Assembly (NCBI RefSeq): GCF_000485595.1
Contig: NW_014577096.1
Coordinates: 567,920-608,507, forward strand
DNA length: 40,588 nucleotides
DNA from: Priapulus caudatus
Taxonomy: Eukaryota; Priapulida; Priapulimorpha; Priapulimorphida; Priapulidae
Reading direction: 5' to 3'
Each line of letters starts with the position of its first letter. Position 1 is the first letter of the stretch. The position numbers were made by a program, and so were the translations under genes. This document shows positions 31,324-38,139 of the stretch, piece by piece. The notes under the pieces were generated by a model that was given only the letters and a program-made list of their open reading frames with translations, was not told the origin of the DNA and ran no database searches.

Positions 31324-31865
31324 CACTATTGGTCGTGATAGTCTGTAAAGCCATTTTAAATGCAACTCATCCTTTATTTATTATGCTAAATGTAATAATA
31401 GAAATTTCTTGTGATTGAAACTTTTATTCAAAATGCCTCATGTAGAGCAAAACAACCCTGTATTGTGATTATTGTGTACTGATGTGGTGCTTGTTTATAC
31501 AGTGCTATGCAGCAGAATATGACTACAAAAATGCAGCAGATTGGTTGGAAAAAGCCTTCAACATGCCAATTAATGATACCGATGTAAGTATTGCCATTGC
31601 GCAAAACTTCAGTGATTGGTATATCTGCTTTAGAAGTGTGAAAATTATTAGAACCACTATAATTATGGATAGTAACACTAGTAGGCAAAACTTACTATTG
31701 AATCTGTGAACAAATGTGCAAGTTATTATGAATAATTAAAATACAGGAATATATCCTGTTTGTATATAACTGAGCAATGGTTACATGTAAGCATGTTGAG
31801 TTTGTACTTTTCAGGATGAAGTTGCTCACAATGAAATTGAGACATTACTCAGCAAATACAGGTAA
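18523..31865 (+). CDS. RMDN: Regulator of microtubule dynamics protein (RMDN/FAM82), complete, 10 exons
   Basis: Exons 18523-18860, 25080-25248, 26648-26759, 27260-27320, 28391-28466, 29735-29812, 30776-30874, 31183-31236, 31503-31583 and 31815-31865 sum to 1119 nt: 372 codons plus TAA. All junctions are GT-AG with matching phases. In order: a membrane anchor at about residues 6-25, a short coiled coil (about 48-70), a serine-rich linker, an acidic FFAT-like motif (EDEEDFFEAID, 102-112), then the RMDN helical/TPR domain (about 130-372). That domain has FLWRLAKA (176-183), a HKW motif across exons 4-5, EHCEIALKLQP and LLGRWCY (253-277), and WFEKKVA. Human RMDN1, 2 and 3 are about 314, 410 and 470 residues. 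The anchor and acidic motif are closest to the RMDN2/3 plan. RMDN3 (PTPIP51) is a mitochondrial outer-membrane tether that binds ER VAP proteins. The start is the first ATG preceding the anchor. Confidence 0.92.
18918..19353. mobile_element. CAGGGTTCTCCC MITE with AGCGT target duplication
   Basis: 436 bp in RMDN intron 1. TIRs CAGGGTTCTCCC match perfectly (12 bp) at both ends. A 5-bp duplication AGCGT flanks it at 18913-18917 and 19354-19358. Internal C-runs (CCCCCCCCCCC at about 18965, and 19285-19322). Confidence 0.88.
19533..19867. mobile_element. CAGTG/CAGGG MITE with TATTTG target duplication
   Basis: 335 bp in RMDN intron 1. Left CAGTGATAGAAATTAAC, right complement of CAGGGTGCGAAATTAAC. 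The word GGGAGTCC/GGACTCC recurs at least eight times inside. TATTTG is present on both sides (19527-19532, 19868-19873). Confidence 0.82.
19929..20648. repeat. Diverged long inverted repeat
   Basis: The complement of about 19929-20165 matches about 20430-20648 in order: AAGCTGG, GAATGCAAA-type, ATAGTTTGAAA, TCTAT-TTTG, GAGTTTGTG-ACA, GCATGCA/GTATGCA, GAGATTG/TGTGATTG and GAAGTATTTGAA. I judge identity at about 70-75%, so this is an old foldback element in RMDN intron 1. Confidence 0.5.
20649..21300. other. RMDN intron 1 interior, nothing recognised
   Basis: AT-rich intronic sequence; no conserved frame or inverted ends seen. Confidence 0.4.
21309..21363. repeat. Hairpin AGAATGCCCTAG
   Basis: A perfect 12-bp stem (21320-21331 with 21335-21346) around a 3-base loop, extended with gaps by GAAACCG...CGGTTTC on the outside. 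Confidence 0.85.
21328..21597 (-). CDS. Unrecognised minus-strand ORF (doubtful)
   Basis: 89 codons with ordinary, non-repetitive composition (start MKVANGYQSSIGRAFHYLRK, middle GDAPFMPINEEGGAYSDYGD, hydrophobic VIFVFVP near the end). It is more gene-like than other frames around it, and the surrounding sequence is less AT-rich than the rest of the intron. I recognise no domain. It could be an exon of a nested gene, a fragment of a mobile element, or chance. Confidence 0.22.
   Translation of the reverse strand: MKVANGYQSSIGRAFHYLRKVNTVGIGTGQVGDAPFMPINEEGGAYSDYGDAKMQQKYVAQCAKQRVIFVFVPNSIVGNRSSPAECPSS
21569..21670. repeat. Inverted repeat CTAGACTGGTACCCG with nested stem
   Basis: CTAGACTGGTACCCG at 21569-21583 and its exact complement at 21656-21670. 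Between them is a second stem, GCTACACT...AGTGTAGC (21615-21639). GGCCGATGC sits beside both arms in the same orientation. Confidence 0.75.
22040..22165. repeat. Short tandem repeat, ~48-bp unit
   Basis: AATCACACCC(T)TTAAGAGGCA followed by TGATG-GAGCTCCACTAAAA, about 2.5 copies. Confidence 0.85.
22166..22940. other. RMDN intron 1, no gene seen
   Basis: Only a short TA run at about 22627-22642 and a GCGCG-rich patch (22855-22880) stand out. Confidence 0.4.
22941..23699 (+). mobile_element. AGCTCACSTTGACA repeat, copy 1
   Basis: Starts TAGCTCACGTTGACATCGTC, then GAGCTATTGCCATGG, a (GTCC)n array, CTACGGTCAACGATAACTC, GAACGTCC-like and TATTTTGGAGCACGCCAGTC, and ends GTGAGCTACAGTGTCATTGA. The same architecture appears in copy 2 in RMDN intron 5. 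The ends contain short inverted AGCTCAC/GTGAGCT. No protein. Confidence 0.85.
23699..23974 (-). pseudogene. Non-LTR reverse transcriptase fragment
   Basis: Minus-strand frame with LEFNMNKTNTMVIKF, ILIGNQVIKKCTKYSYLGDL and GGYNDLIRVR. This matches the end of the RT palm/thumb in LINE-type elements (NxxKTxxMV, then xYLGxxINxxGG). Only about 90 residues remain, without the YADD block or endonuclease. It is a 5'- and 3'-truncated copy lying antisense in RMDN intron 1, directly after the preceding repeat. Confidence 0.78.
23975..25079. other. RMDN intron 1, 3' part
   Basis: Contains a strong stem-loop at 24038-24092 (CCGC(T/A)GTGGAGACGTGCGC, 19-bp stem with one mismatch and a ~16-base loop) and CA/TA microsatellites at about 24888-24925. 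No gene seen. Confidence 0.55.
25080..25248 (+). CDS. RMDN: RMDN exon 2
   Basis: Acceptor TTGCAG, donor GTACAC. Residues 113-169: ELVGTWRSESDVVDG, then LFVSVDQLMDGNAEQKIKAY and HILYEVKSQ. This corresponds to the LLQQADELH...GFQLLLNNK region of vertebrate RMDN3. Confidence 0.88.
25382..25860. mobile_element. Foldback element with ~120-bp arms and TTAA flanks
   Basis: 479 bp in RMDN intron 2. Left arm from AGCCTCACAATG, right arm its complement AGGCTCACAATG. The match continues through CATCCAAACGCT, AGTACTAGACTAGCAA, GTGGCATG, ATAATCACACTACCT and GACAAAATAAAC. TTAA flanks both ends (25378-25381, 25861-25864), as for piggyBac- or Kolobok-type insertion. No protein. Confidence 0.85.
26092..26356. 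mobile_element. CAGGGTTTCT MITE with TACTA target duplication
   Basis: 265 bp in RMDN intron 2. CAGGGTTTCT TIRs (10 bp perfect) with TACTA at 26087-26091 and 26357-26361. Contains a short GA run. Confidence 0.85.
26455..26622. repeat. CT-rich tract and long (TA)n microsatellite
   Basis: CTCTCT words at 26460-26515, then about 95 bp of TA repeats broken only by TATTATA at two points, ending about 26 bp before RMDN exon 3. Confidence 0.95.
26648..26759 (+). CDS. RMDN: RMDN exon 3
   Basis: Acceptor TTTCTAG, donor GTGAGT. Residues 170-206, with HEFLWRLAKATHLYAQ, the family's FLWRLARA helix. The acceptor lies about 30 bp after a long TA microsatellite. Confidence 0.93.
27260..27320 (+). CDS. RMDN: RMDN exon 4
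   Basis: Acceptor TTACTAG, donor GTAAGC. ANEYACAALELRSNSADVHK; its last two bases begin the Trp codon completed by exon 5 (family HKW/HLW motif). Confidence 0.92.
27331..27363. repeat. (TA)n microsatellite
   Basis: Starts 10 bp after the exon 4 donor; the TCAGGAG foldback element is inserted at its downstream edge. Confidence 0.93.
27366..28134. mobile_element. Foldback element, ~250-bp arms, TCAGGAG ends, TA flanks
   Basis: 769 bp in RMDN intron 4. The arms (about 27366-27613 and 27884-28134) are near-identical complements; by eye about a dozen differences in 250 bp. TA flanks both ends. The central ~270 bp are GC-richer and hold no recognised protein. The termini TCAGGAGTAGATAATAGG resemble those of the 84-bp MITE at 10177. 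Confidence 0.92.
28391..28466 (+). CDS. RMDN: RMDN exon 5
   Basis: Acceptor TTTTTAG, donor GTACAG. WCAVTLGSLSDYVGTQQKIK then NGYQFK, matching the (Q/K)xxIxxxxxFK segment of the family. Confidence 0.93.
28701..29673 (+). mobile_element. AGCTCACCTTGACA repeat, copy 2
   Basis: Starts AGCTCACCTTGACATTGTCA and ends AAGGTGAGCTATAGTGTCAT, in RMDN intron 5. Same order of blocks as copy 1, with a (GTCC)n array at 28755-28797. It has an internal duplication: the CTACGGTCAAC-ATAACTC to GCCACTTTTTGGCAAAAAT block occurs at about 28808-28955 and again at 29111-29266. A (TACC)n run follows at 29310-29333. Confidence 0.87.
29735..29812 (+). CDS. RMDN: RMDN exon 6
   Basis: Acceptor TTTCTAG, donor GTAATT. 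EHCEIALKLQPKDSLVLHLL and GRWCYS: the best conserved TPR-like unit of RMDN proteins. Confidence 0.95.
30134..30309. mobile_element. CAGGGG MITE with internal (TTAGGG)n
   Basis: 176 bp in RMDN intron 6. CAGGGGTGAGATAGTGA at the left, complement of CAGGGGAGAGATAGTGA at the right (16 of 17). The interior is T-rich and holds four telomeric units. No clear target duplication. Confidence 0.8.
30235..30260. repeat. Interstitial telomeric repeat (AGGGTT)n
   Basis: Four perfect AGGGTT units inside the CAGGGG MITE. Confidence 0.95.
30436..30621. mobile_element. hAT-like MITE, CAGTGGTTCTTAACC end
   Basis: 186 bp in RMDN intron 6. The right end read on the minus strand is CAGTGGTTCTTAACCTTTTT; the left is CAGGTGTTCTTAACCTGTGG. 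It resembles hAT/Charlie-type termini known from other animals. The target duplication is not preserved. Confidence 0.72.
30776..30874 (+). CDS. RMDN: RMDN exon 7
   Basis: Acceptor TATACAG, donor GTATCT. VAMLTWFEKKVANTLLGAPI followed by AEARNYFLK, matching LSWLEKKTATALLESPL of RMDN3. Confidence 0.94.
31183..31236 (+). CDS. RMDN: RMDN exon 8
   Basis: Acceptor TGTCACAG, donor GTCAGC. AEEIQPESWKENLLYIAK, 18 residues. Confidence 0.92.
31261..31319. repeat. (CA)n microsatellite
   Basis: CA run with a CCCCCC interruption, just after RMDN exon 8. Confidence 0.95.
31503..31583 (+). CDS. RMDN: RMDN exon 9
   Basis: Acceptor TTATACAG, donor GTAAGT. CYAAEYDYKNAADWLEKAFN then MPINDTD, matching the [22 protein letters not shown] helix pair of RMDN3. 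Confidence 0.93.
31815..31865 (+). CDS. RMDN: RMDN terminal exon 10
   Basis: Acceptor TTTTCAG. DEVAHNEIETLLSKYR then TAA. The short terminal helix and its position match the ends of vertebrate RMDN proteins. Confidence 0.9.
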   Translation, partial: DEVAHNEIETLLSKYR

Positions 31866-33540
31866 TCCTACATTTTGTCACCAGGTGGCAGGACCGATCA
31901 GACTGAACAATATTAATTTGTCTGCACGTACATAAAATAGCCAGCAGCAGTAAATTCTTATGGTGCACATCTACCTTTAAAAATCTCATAATTATTAAGG
32001 CTGTCTTCGGTACTTGTGAGTAATTTTTGCTTAGGTTCTATGCTAAAAATAAATGCAAAATCATAAAAACAAGGTTGTGACCACAGTTACAAATATCAAG
32101 GCATGCTAAGCGTTTATGCACTGAAAGTAGTATAGGTCATTAATTTGTACATAATTGTCATTTACTGCTGTTTATGTTGTTGTTAGACTGGGTGTATACG
32201 AATACGTGTGTAGCTCTGCTGTATATGTTTTCGTCTAAGTAAGTGTGGAAGATTTGTTGCTGGCAGATTTTGTAGCTGTTAATCAACACTTAATTTTATG
32301 AATGCAGAATATTGTTTGTTACTTATTTCTATGGCTGGCGCACGGAGCATGCATCTGTTATTTGTTAGCAAGCTCCCATGCTCTAATGAGTAGGATGAGG
32401 GTCATTTACTGACCTAATGCTGACTGACTAATTCATATTGGCTTAAAACTACATTCCTTCCTGTTGCTGTATCTTGTAATCGTATATAAAAACGTGCATT
32501 ATCAGTTTCGTTAATCGTCATGTAAAAAATGTAACTTGTGTTTGTATGAAATTTTATATAATTTATAATGAACTTACTCATTCACTGTTTTATCACGTCA
32601 ATAAACTTGACTTCTCAGCGTTTCTGTTACATAAATTAGCACTATTTTTTTAAACAATGTTTTTTGCTTGAACTTAATTGGCGATTGTGCGAACAAAAAA
32701 CTCGTCTGCTTAAAATAATTGCTGAAAATATGGAAATTTGTTGCCTTCGTTGGCAGCACGCAGAGTCATATTTCACACACGAATCGATGTTTACAGGGTA
32801 TGCTGCGCGCTTTCGCGTTCGTCGTTTTTTGTCGGCTGCTGTTGCAGTTTGCGGATGAGAGCGCGCGCTGCGAAACGCGAAATGATAACTCACATTTTAA
32901 AGGTGTTTTCCCATGAAATTTCAAGTGGCAAAAATGAATTATTTTAACATTGCACGTTTGTACTTGCATATATATGTGTGATAGGTAAAAAAGAATATTG
33001 CTCGGGAATACGTTCATTCAATGCTTTTAGGCTACAAAGTGAAAGTGTCAGCTCGAATGTTTTGAACAGCGTTTACTTTTGCTGCTCTGCGGCGATGTTG
33101 TGATGTATTACGTCGTCATCACTAAATGAGCATTTAGACAGAACCGCCATTATACAGAACCGTGGCGAAAAGTGATTTTCGAGTTGTATTTTCGTTTAGC
33201 AAATATAGGCTGGATACATATTTTTACAGTTTTATTTTCAAAGCTAACGTTCAGTTAAAGTGTAGTGAATTATTTACTTACGCTTTTACAGTGGTTTGTT
33301 ACAAAAAATGTGCGTGGGAAGACATCTTTAACGAAACTATCTGCTGACATACACGACATGCTGGCTCACCGCACACGGCTGACACTTGACACCGGGCCTA
33401 ATGAAGGCGGATGTGCTCTCATGTTCACTGCAATGATACCTCATATTTTATTCAGCTCAGTAATGGCCCTTTGAACCCACTGTAGATGCATTAGCGTGGC
33501 GCGCGCTGATAGCCGTTTCTTCTCAATATTCTGACGCATG
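31866..33540. other. RMDN downstream region, no gene recognised
   Basis: AT-rich up to about 32640. At 32790-32890 a CpG-richer patch has several short overlapping frames, none with a recognisable domain. Two candidate poly(A) signals are listed separately. Confidence 0.4.
32048..32605 (+). terminator. Candidate poly(A) signals of RMDN
   Basis: AATAAA at 32048-32053 and at 32600-32605. Which one is used cannot be told; the second is followed by a T/G-containing stretch (GCGTTTCTGTTAC). Confidence 0.4.
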
Positions 33541-33550
33541 CATAGACTAG

Positions 33551-33945
33551 TGGTTACAGGAAGCAGAGTGGTTACACTGTTACAGGAAGCATAGTGGTTA
33601 CAGGAAGCATAGTTACAGGGGCGTGTACAGGATTTGTATCAGGGGGGGTCTAACCGTAACCCAAACTTGCGAGCACGCAAAGTGGGGTCTCCTCCAGAAT
33701 TTTTTTTAAATTAGACCCCCTTAGATGCGTTTTCTGTGCGAGCAGGGGGGGGGGGGGTCCGACCCCTGGACACCCCCCTGTACACGCCCCTGAGTTATTA
33801 CAGGAAGCATAGTTATTACAGGAAGCATATTGGTTACAGGAAGCATAGTTGTTACAGGAAGCATAGTTTTTACAGGAAACATAGTTGTTACAGGAAGCAT
33901 AGTGGTTACAGGAAGCATAGTTGTTACAGGAAGCATAGTGCAAAG
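33551..33945. repeat. Minisatellite GTTACAGGAAGCATAGT, array 1 (interrupted)
   Basis: 18-19-bp units (GTTACAGGAAGCATAGT with TG, TT or AT spacers) at 33551-33610 and 33793-33945, split by a MITE. The Met-Leu-Pro-Val frame on the minus strand is a repeat artefact. Confidence 0.93.
33616..33792. mobile_element. CAGGGGCGTGTACAGG MITE, copy 1, AGTTA duplication
   Basis: 177 bp. CAGGGGCGTGTACAGG against the right end CCTGTACACGCCCCTG. AGTTA at 33611-33615 and 33793-33797. It has inserted into the minisatellite. Internal G-run (33744-33758) and GTCCGACCCCTGG. Confidence 0.9.
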
Positions 33946-34458
33946 GCGTCGGAAGCAATAAAATAGTGCCGCGGCTTTGGTGATAGGGCGAGCCCAGGGG
34001 AGGCCAAGCCACCCCTAGGGGGGTCTGGGGCATGCCCTCCCCCGTAAAAATTTTGAAATCTACAAGGCAAATGGTCGGCTCTGGTGCATTCTGAGCATTG
34101 TGATTTAGCACAAAAAAGTGTGTTTTCACTGTAATTTTAGAAAAATACATGATGATTTGAAAGATTTGTTGCTTAACATAGAATTAAAATATTTCAATAA
34201 TGACCAAAAACTCCAAATTTATTTTTCTCACTTTAACAGTGGAATAATCTTTGGTAAAACTTCCTGAAATACATTCCATTCAAGACATGCATAGAATTGT
34301 ACTGGTGCTCACAAACGAACTGTTAATATTCGTCATGAAACGCCGCGACCCCGGGCAAAGCATGCTCCCTCAATATAATGCAACGGCATGCTGCCTGCAT
34401 AGAATCAGGAGTAGACGGGAGTTCTGGATCATAAAATTTTATAGCTACAGGTGACCTG
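33946..34458. other. Intergenic, no gene seen
   Basis: Contains a G/C-run patch at 33988-34045 (CCCAGGGGAGGCC, CCCCTAGGGGGG) that may be another degraded short element. Confidence 0.35.
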
Positions 34459-34637
34459 CAGGGGCGTGTACAGGATTTGGACCAGGGGGGGGGGGGTCTA
34501 ACCGTAAGACATACTTGCGAGCACGCGAAGGGGTTCTGGGGCCCTCCCCCGAAAAATTTGAAATTATACCCCCTCAGATGCGTGTTCTGCCCGAGCAGGG
34601 GGGTCCGGACCCCCTGACCCCCCCGTACACGCCCTTG
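34459..34637. mobile_element. CAGGGGCGTGTACAGG MITE, copy 2, ACCTG duplication
   Basis: 179 bp, closely similar to copy 1 (same ACTTGCGAGCACGC and AGATGCGTGTTCTG/AGATGCGTTTTCTG words, same orientation). ACCTG at 34454-34458 and 34638-34642. One base differs in the right terminus (CAAGGGCG). Confidence 0.9.
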
Positions 34638-34762
34638 ACCTGACCTCATCTGACCCTGGTCTCCGCTTATAGGGGCCTAGATTACACGTATATACATGAT
34701 GGCCAAAAGACGGTATAAATTATTGAAAGATGCGGCTGCCGCGGCAGTTCCGACGCCCTTGT

Positions 34763-35026
34763 AGTGGTTACAGGAAGCATAGTTATTACAGGAAGCGTAG
34801 TTGTTACAGGAAGCATATGTTATTACATGAAGCATAGTTGTACAGAAGCATAGTGTTACAGGAAGCATAGTTGTTACAGGAAGCATTAGGTTACAGGAAG
34901 CATAGTGGTTACAGGAGGCATAGTTATTACAGGAAGCATAGTGGTTACAGGAAGCATAGTTGTTACAGGAAGCATAGTTTTTACAGGAAACATAGTTGTT
35001 ACAGGAAGCATAGTTTTTACAGGAAT
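34763..35026. repeat. Minisatellite GTTACAGGAAGCATAGT, array 2
   Basis: About 14 units of the same 18-19-bp repeat as array 1, more degenerate at its upstream edge. Confidence 0.93.
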
Positions 35027-35749
35027 AAACGTGGTTAAAGAAATCAGAGCGAGCTAGTTGTTACAGCGTTGGCTGGATGAAAAGACATGTCTGTACGTAA
35101 CTCCGCTGATGAAAAACGTACACGGTGAAAAAAATTTCGCGCGAATTTACTCTTCATAATCCGGCGGAAATGTGTCCGAATGACGTGCGCTAGTATTTTA
35201 GAACGTCATGCGCGCCATTCTCAGTCGACCCGTTGTGCATGCACTGGCTGGTAATTAATTTAATGCCGGCCGCGTAATTTCATATCGAATCTGTGCACGT
35301 CACTTGAGGAACGTATCCACCGCATGAATTCACGATATATGTTATATCTCCCCGATATTACATTCACGACGTATGTTCCTCGCGTCGTTTTTTTTCCCGA
35401 TATATGTTTTTCGTAATCGAATTGCTAACGTAGAGCTGGCCGTGCCTAAGTATTTCCGATGTTGTAAACTAAAAATATAAAAGCTAGCTCTTCGTTTAAA
35501 AAAAAGAAAAGAAAATATAGTCAAACATAGCATACATTTTTAGTGGATTGCGATGTTTTGAGGTTTCTTCTATGTGATGTGGTAACTTGACAGAGTGTAT
35601 GTATTACGACATCAGTTGGCTGAAAGTCGGTGGGACAATGCAGGGTGCGCAGCGACATATCGTATAGTACCCCGAGGTACTTTCCGATATATCGAACCGT
35701 ACACAGGGTACCCTCCATAGTACCCTGGTAGACGGGAGCCCAGGGGGTC
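35027..35749. other. Intergenic, no gene seen
   Basis: Several CGATATAT words (35330-35405, 35690) and GGTACC-containing short palindromes (35668-35730); no gene or clear element ends. Confidence 0.4.
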
Positions 35750-36480
35750 AGCCTAGCTGGAAAGGAAACCAATTTTTCATGCATATAGCAATGATTCGTG
35801 TACTACCCATGTAAGGAAATGTAAGTCTGGCAGGTAGCCGCTGGTGGGTGTGGTCAGTGGGGTCATTTGAAAGGCACCCCAAAATTGAGCTAGATTAGCT
35901 GGAAAGGAAACCCCATGAAACCTATTGGAAAATGTTCGGCATGGTCCCAGGTGTCAGGAATGGACACTGCCAGAATTTTTTAGTGGTGTGCGCATGCGCA
36001 GAGCTAAAAAACGATACCCCAAAATTGAGCTAGATTAAGCCTGGAAGGAAACCTCTGGCACGCATTGGAAAAATGTTCAGCATAGTCCCAGGTATCGTGA
36101 ATGGCCACTGCCAGAATAATTCAGTGGTGGTGTATTCGCCAGACGCCCCCAACTGCCGCCACCCCCAAAATTGAGCTAGATCTTAGACTGGAAAGGAAAC
36201 CTTCTAGCACCCATTGAAAAATGATCGGCATGGTCCCAGGTATCAAGAATGGACACTGCCAGAATTTTTTAGTGGTGGGGCGCATGCGCCAGAGCTAAAA
36301 CCGATACCCCAAAATTGAGCTAGATCAGCTGGAAAGGAAACTTCTGGCACGCATTGGAAAATGTTCAGCATAGTCCCAGGTATCGTGAATGGCCACTGCC
36401 AGAATAATTCAGTGGTGGGTGTATCCGCCAGACGCCCTCAACTGCCCCACCCCCAAAATTGAGATAGATTAGCTGGAGAG
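35750..36480. repeat. Satellite, ~145-bp monomers in a dimeric order
   Basis: CCAAAATTGAGCTAGAT starts monomers at about 35881, 36021, 36167, 36311 and 36455; a diverged copy lies at 35750-35880. Each has AGCTGGAAAGGAAAC, GCAT(G/A)GTCCCAGGT and CACTGCCAGAAT. Monomers alternate between a type with GCGCATGCGC-AGAGCTAAAA and a type with TATTCGCCAGACGCC (or TATCCGCC), so the unit is a ~290-bp dimer. Confidence 0.9.
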
Positions 36481-36889
36481 AAAAAACTCTTATTTTTCCA
36501 CATTTTATTGTGTATATTCTAAATTAATGTGTTGTCTATAATAGGTTATAATAGGTTATATAATAGGTGATGACCATAAAAAAATTTTAAGGCATAAAAA
36601 CGTCTGCAGGCATGACTGTAACTTGTTAAGACTAATAATTACTATTATCTACTGAGTTAGAGTGTAGTCTAGTAGTAGACAGCGTCTATAGTAAGTAATA
36701 GTATATATACAGGCCAGAACAGAGGGGGGCAGGTAGGCCAGTTGGCATGGGCCTACGATTTGAGGGGGCCTACTCCCCTGGTAGAGACTAAGGGGGGACC
36801 CTTTGGAAAAGAATATTAATATTGTAAAGAGAGTCATGCCTCGGTCTCACTTGCGTTAATTAACCTACCTCAGCGTATCAGGAATTTGG

Positions 36890-37190
36890 GTGCATAAGGT
36901 ACGTTAGGTACGTGTGTAGTACACTACGGTACACTGAGGTAGGTTAAAAATCTGCAAATGACTGGTAAGGAGTGTGTAGAGGTACGTTAAGGTACGTTGC
37001 GCTAGGTTACAGTAGCGCTGTGCTACGCTAATTTGGTGTTAATGTGCGTGTAGTGGTAGGCTTACTGTACATTAAGGTACGTTGCGCTAGGTTAGCCGGT
37101 ACACTGTGATAAGCTGTGCATACGCACTGCGCTACATGTCGCTACGCTAAGGTACGTGTATGGTACGCTAGCCACTACGTTAACGCGCAT
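36890..37190. repeat. Degenerate GGTACGTTA array, left block
   Basis: GGTACGTTA, GGTACGTTGCGCTAGGTTA and GTACGCTAAGGTACG-type words repeat irregularly. A similar block lies beyond the MADF-like ORF (38140-38460). Confidence 0.8.
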
Positions 37191-37311
37191 GCGCCTGGGT
37201 TATTTCGCTACCGCATGCGGTACAGTACAGGGTCGCCAATTTTGCATTCTAGCTTCACCAGCATCAGACCTTCATCAGTTTTATTCCAAATATTTTCTTC
37301 AAATTTCTAAC

Positions 37312-37759
37312 ATGGCTAGAGGCAAAAGTGGAAAAGCAAGGGAAGAGGGAAGACATACAGTTCTTCAGGTGTCAGAGCAGGAGGTGAGGTGGGAGGTCAA
37401 AGAGGGAGATATGACGCAGGTTGAGGAGGAGGAGGAGGAGGAGGAGGGCAGACAGTCCAGCAGAGGGAGCCCTACGCCTGAGCAGCTCTACAGGGTTGAG
37501 GGGCTGGCATGCGGGCCAAGGCCACGGCTCCTCAGAAGAAGACTGAGAAGAAAACCAGGACAGAGTGGACTGAAGTTCACGACAGCTCAGGAGGACCAAG
37601 TCTTCGGCTACGTGAAGCCAACGCCGGAACCTCTATGACAAGAATCACCCAGACTTCTTGAAGACAAGTGCAAAGATTGAAATCTGGGGGCAGATGGCTT
37701 ATGATTTCAAAGTCCAGGAGCGTGATGGTATGCAAAAATTGGCAAAAATAGGGGACTGA
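37312..37759 (+). pseudogene. MADF-like DNA-binding ORF, frameshifted
   Basis: From ATG 37312 the frame reads MARGKSGKAREEG, a Glu-rich run, an Arg-rich segment, then KFTTAQEDQVFGYVKPTPEP and stops at about 37638. The neighbouring frame continues from 37628 with NLYDKNHPDFLKTSAKIEIW and GQMAYDFKVQ. Joined, the pattern V-x-x-N-x-LYDKxHxDF-x-K-x-x-x-W-x-x-MA is that of MADF (Adf-1-type Myb/SANT-like) domains. Such proteins are host transcription factors or the partner ORF of PIF/Harbinger transposons. A GT (GTATGC, 37728) at the end of the domain could be a splice donor. The break within the domain argues for a dead copy; a sequencing error is possible. Confidence 0.55.
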
Positions 37760-38110
37760 TTGACTGACTGACTGACTGACTGACTGACTGACTGACTGAC
37801 TGACTGACTGACTGACTGACTGACTGACTGACTGACTGACTGACTGACTCACTCACTCACTCACTCACTCACTGAGTCACTCACTGACTCACTCACTCAC
37901 TGACTCACCCACTCACTTACTCACTCACTCACTCACTCACTCACTCACTCACTCACTCACTCACTCACTCACTCACTCACTCACTCACTCACTCACCCAC
38001 TCACTCCACTCACTCATCACTCACTGCCACTCACTCGACTCACTCACTCACTCCTCACTCACACTCACTCACTCACTCACTCACTCACTCACTCACTTAC
38101 TCACGTCACT
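37756..38110. repeat. (GACT)n followed by (CACT)n arrays
   Basis: TGAC/GACT units from 37756 to about 37846, a short mixed zone, then ACTC units to about 38110 with a few point changes. The Ser-Gln-Ser-Val frame on the minus strand is an artefact. Confidence 0.96.
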
Positions 38111-38139
38111 CCTCACTCGTTTGACGGAAGTGTCGATAC

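Noticed and set aside
32642-33017. Overlapping short frames in a CpG-richer patch downstream of RMDN
   Set aside because: Several frames on both strands are open at once and none shows a motif; not enough for a gene call.
33650-34150. Minus-strand frame with ASCNNYASCN repeats
   Set aside because: Translation of the GTTACAGGAAGCATAGT minisatellite and the adjoining MITE.
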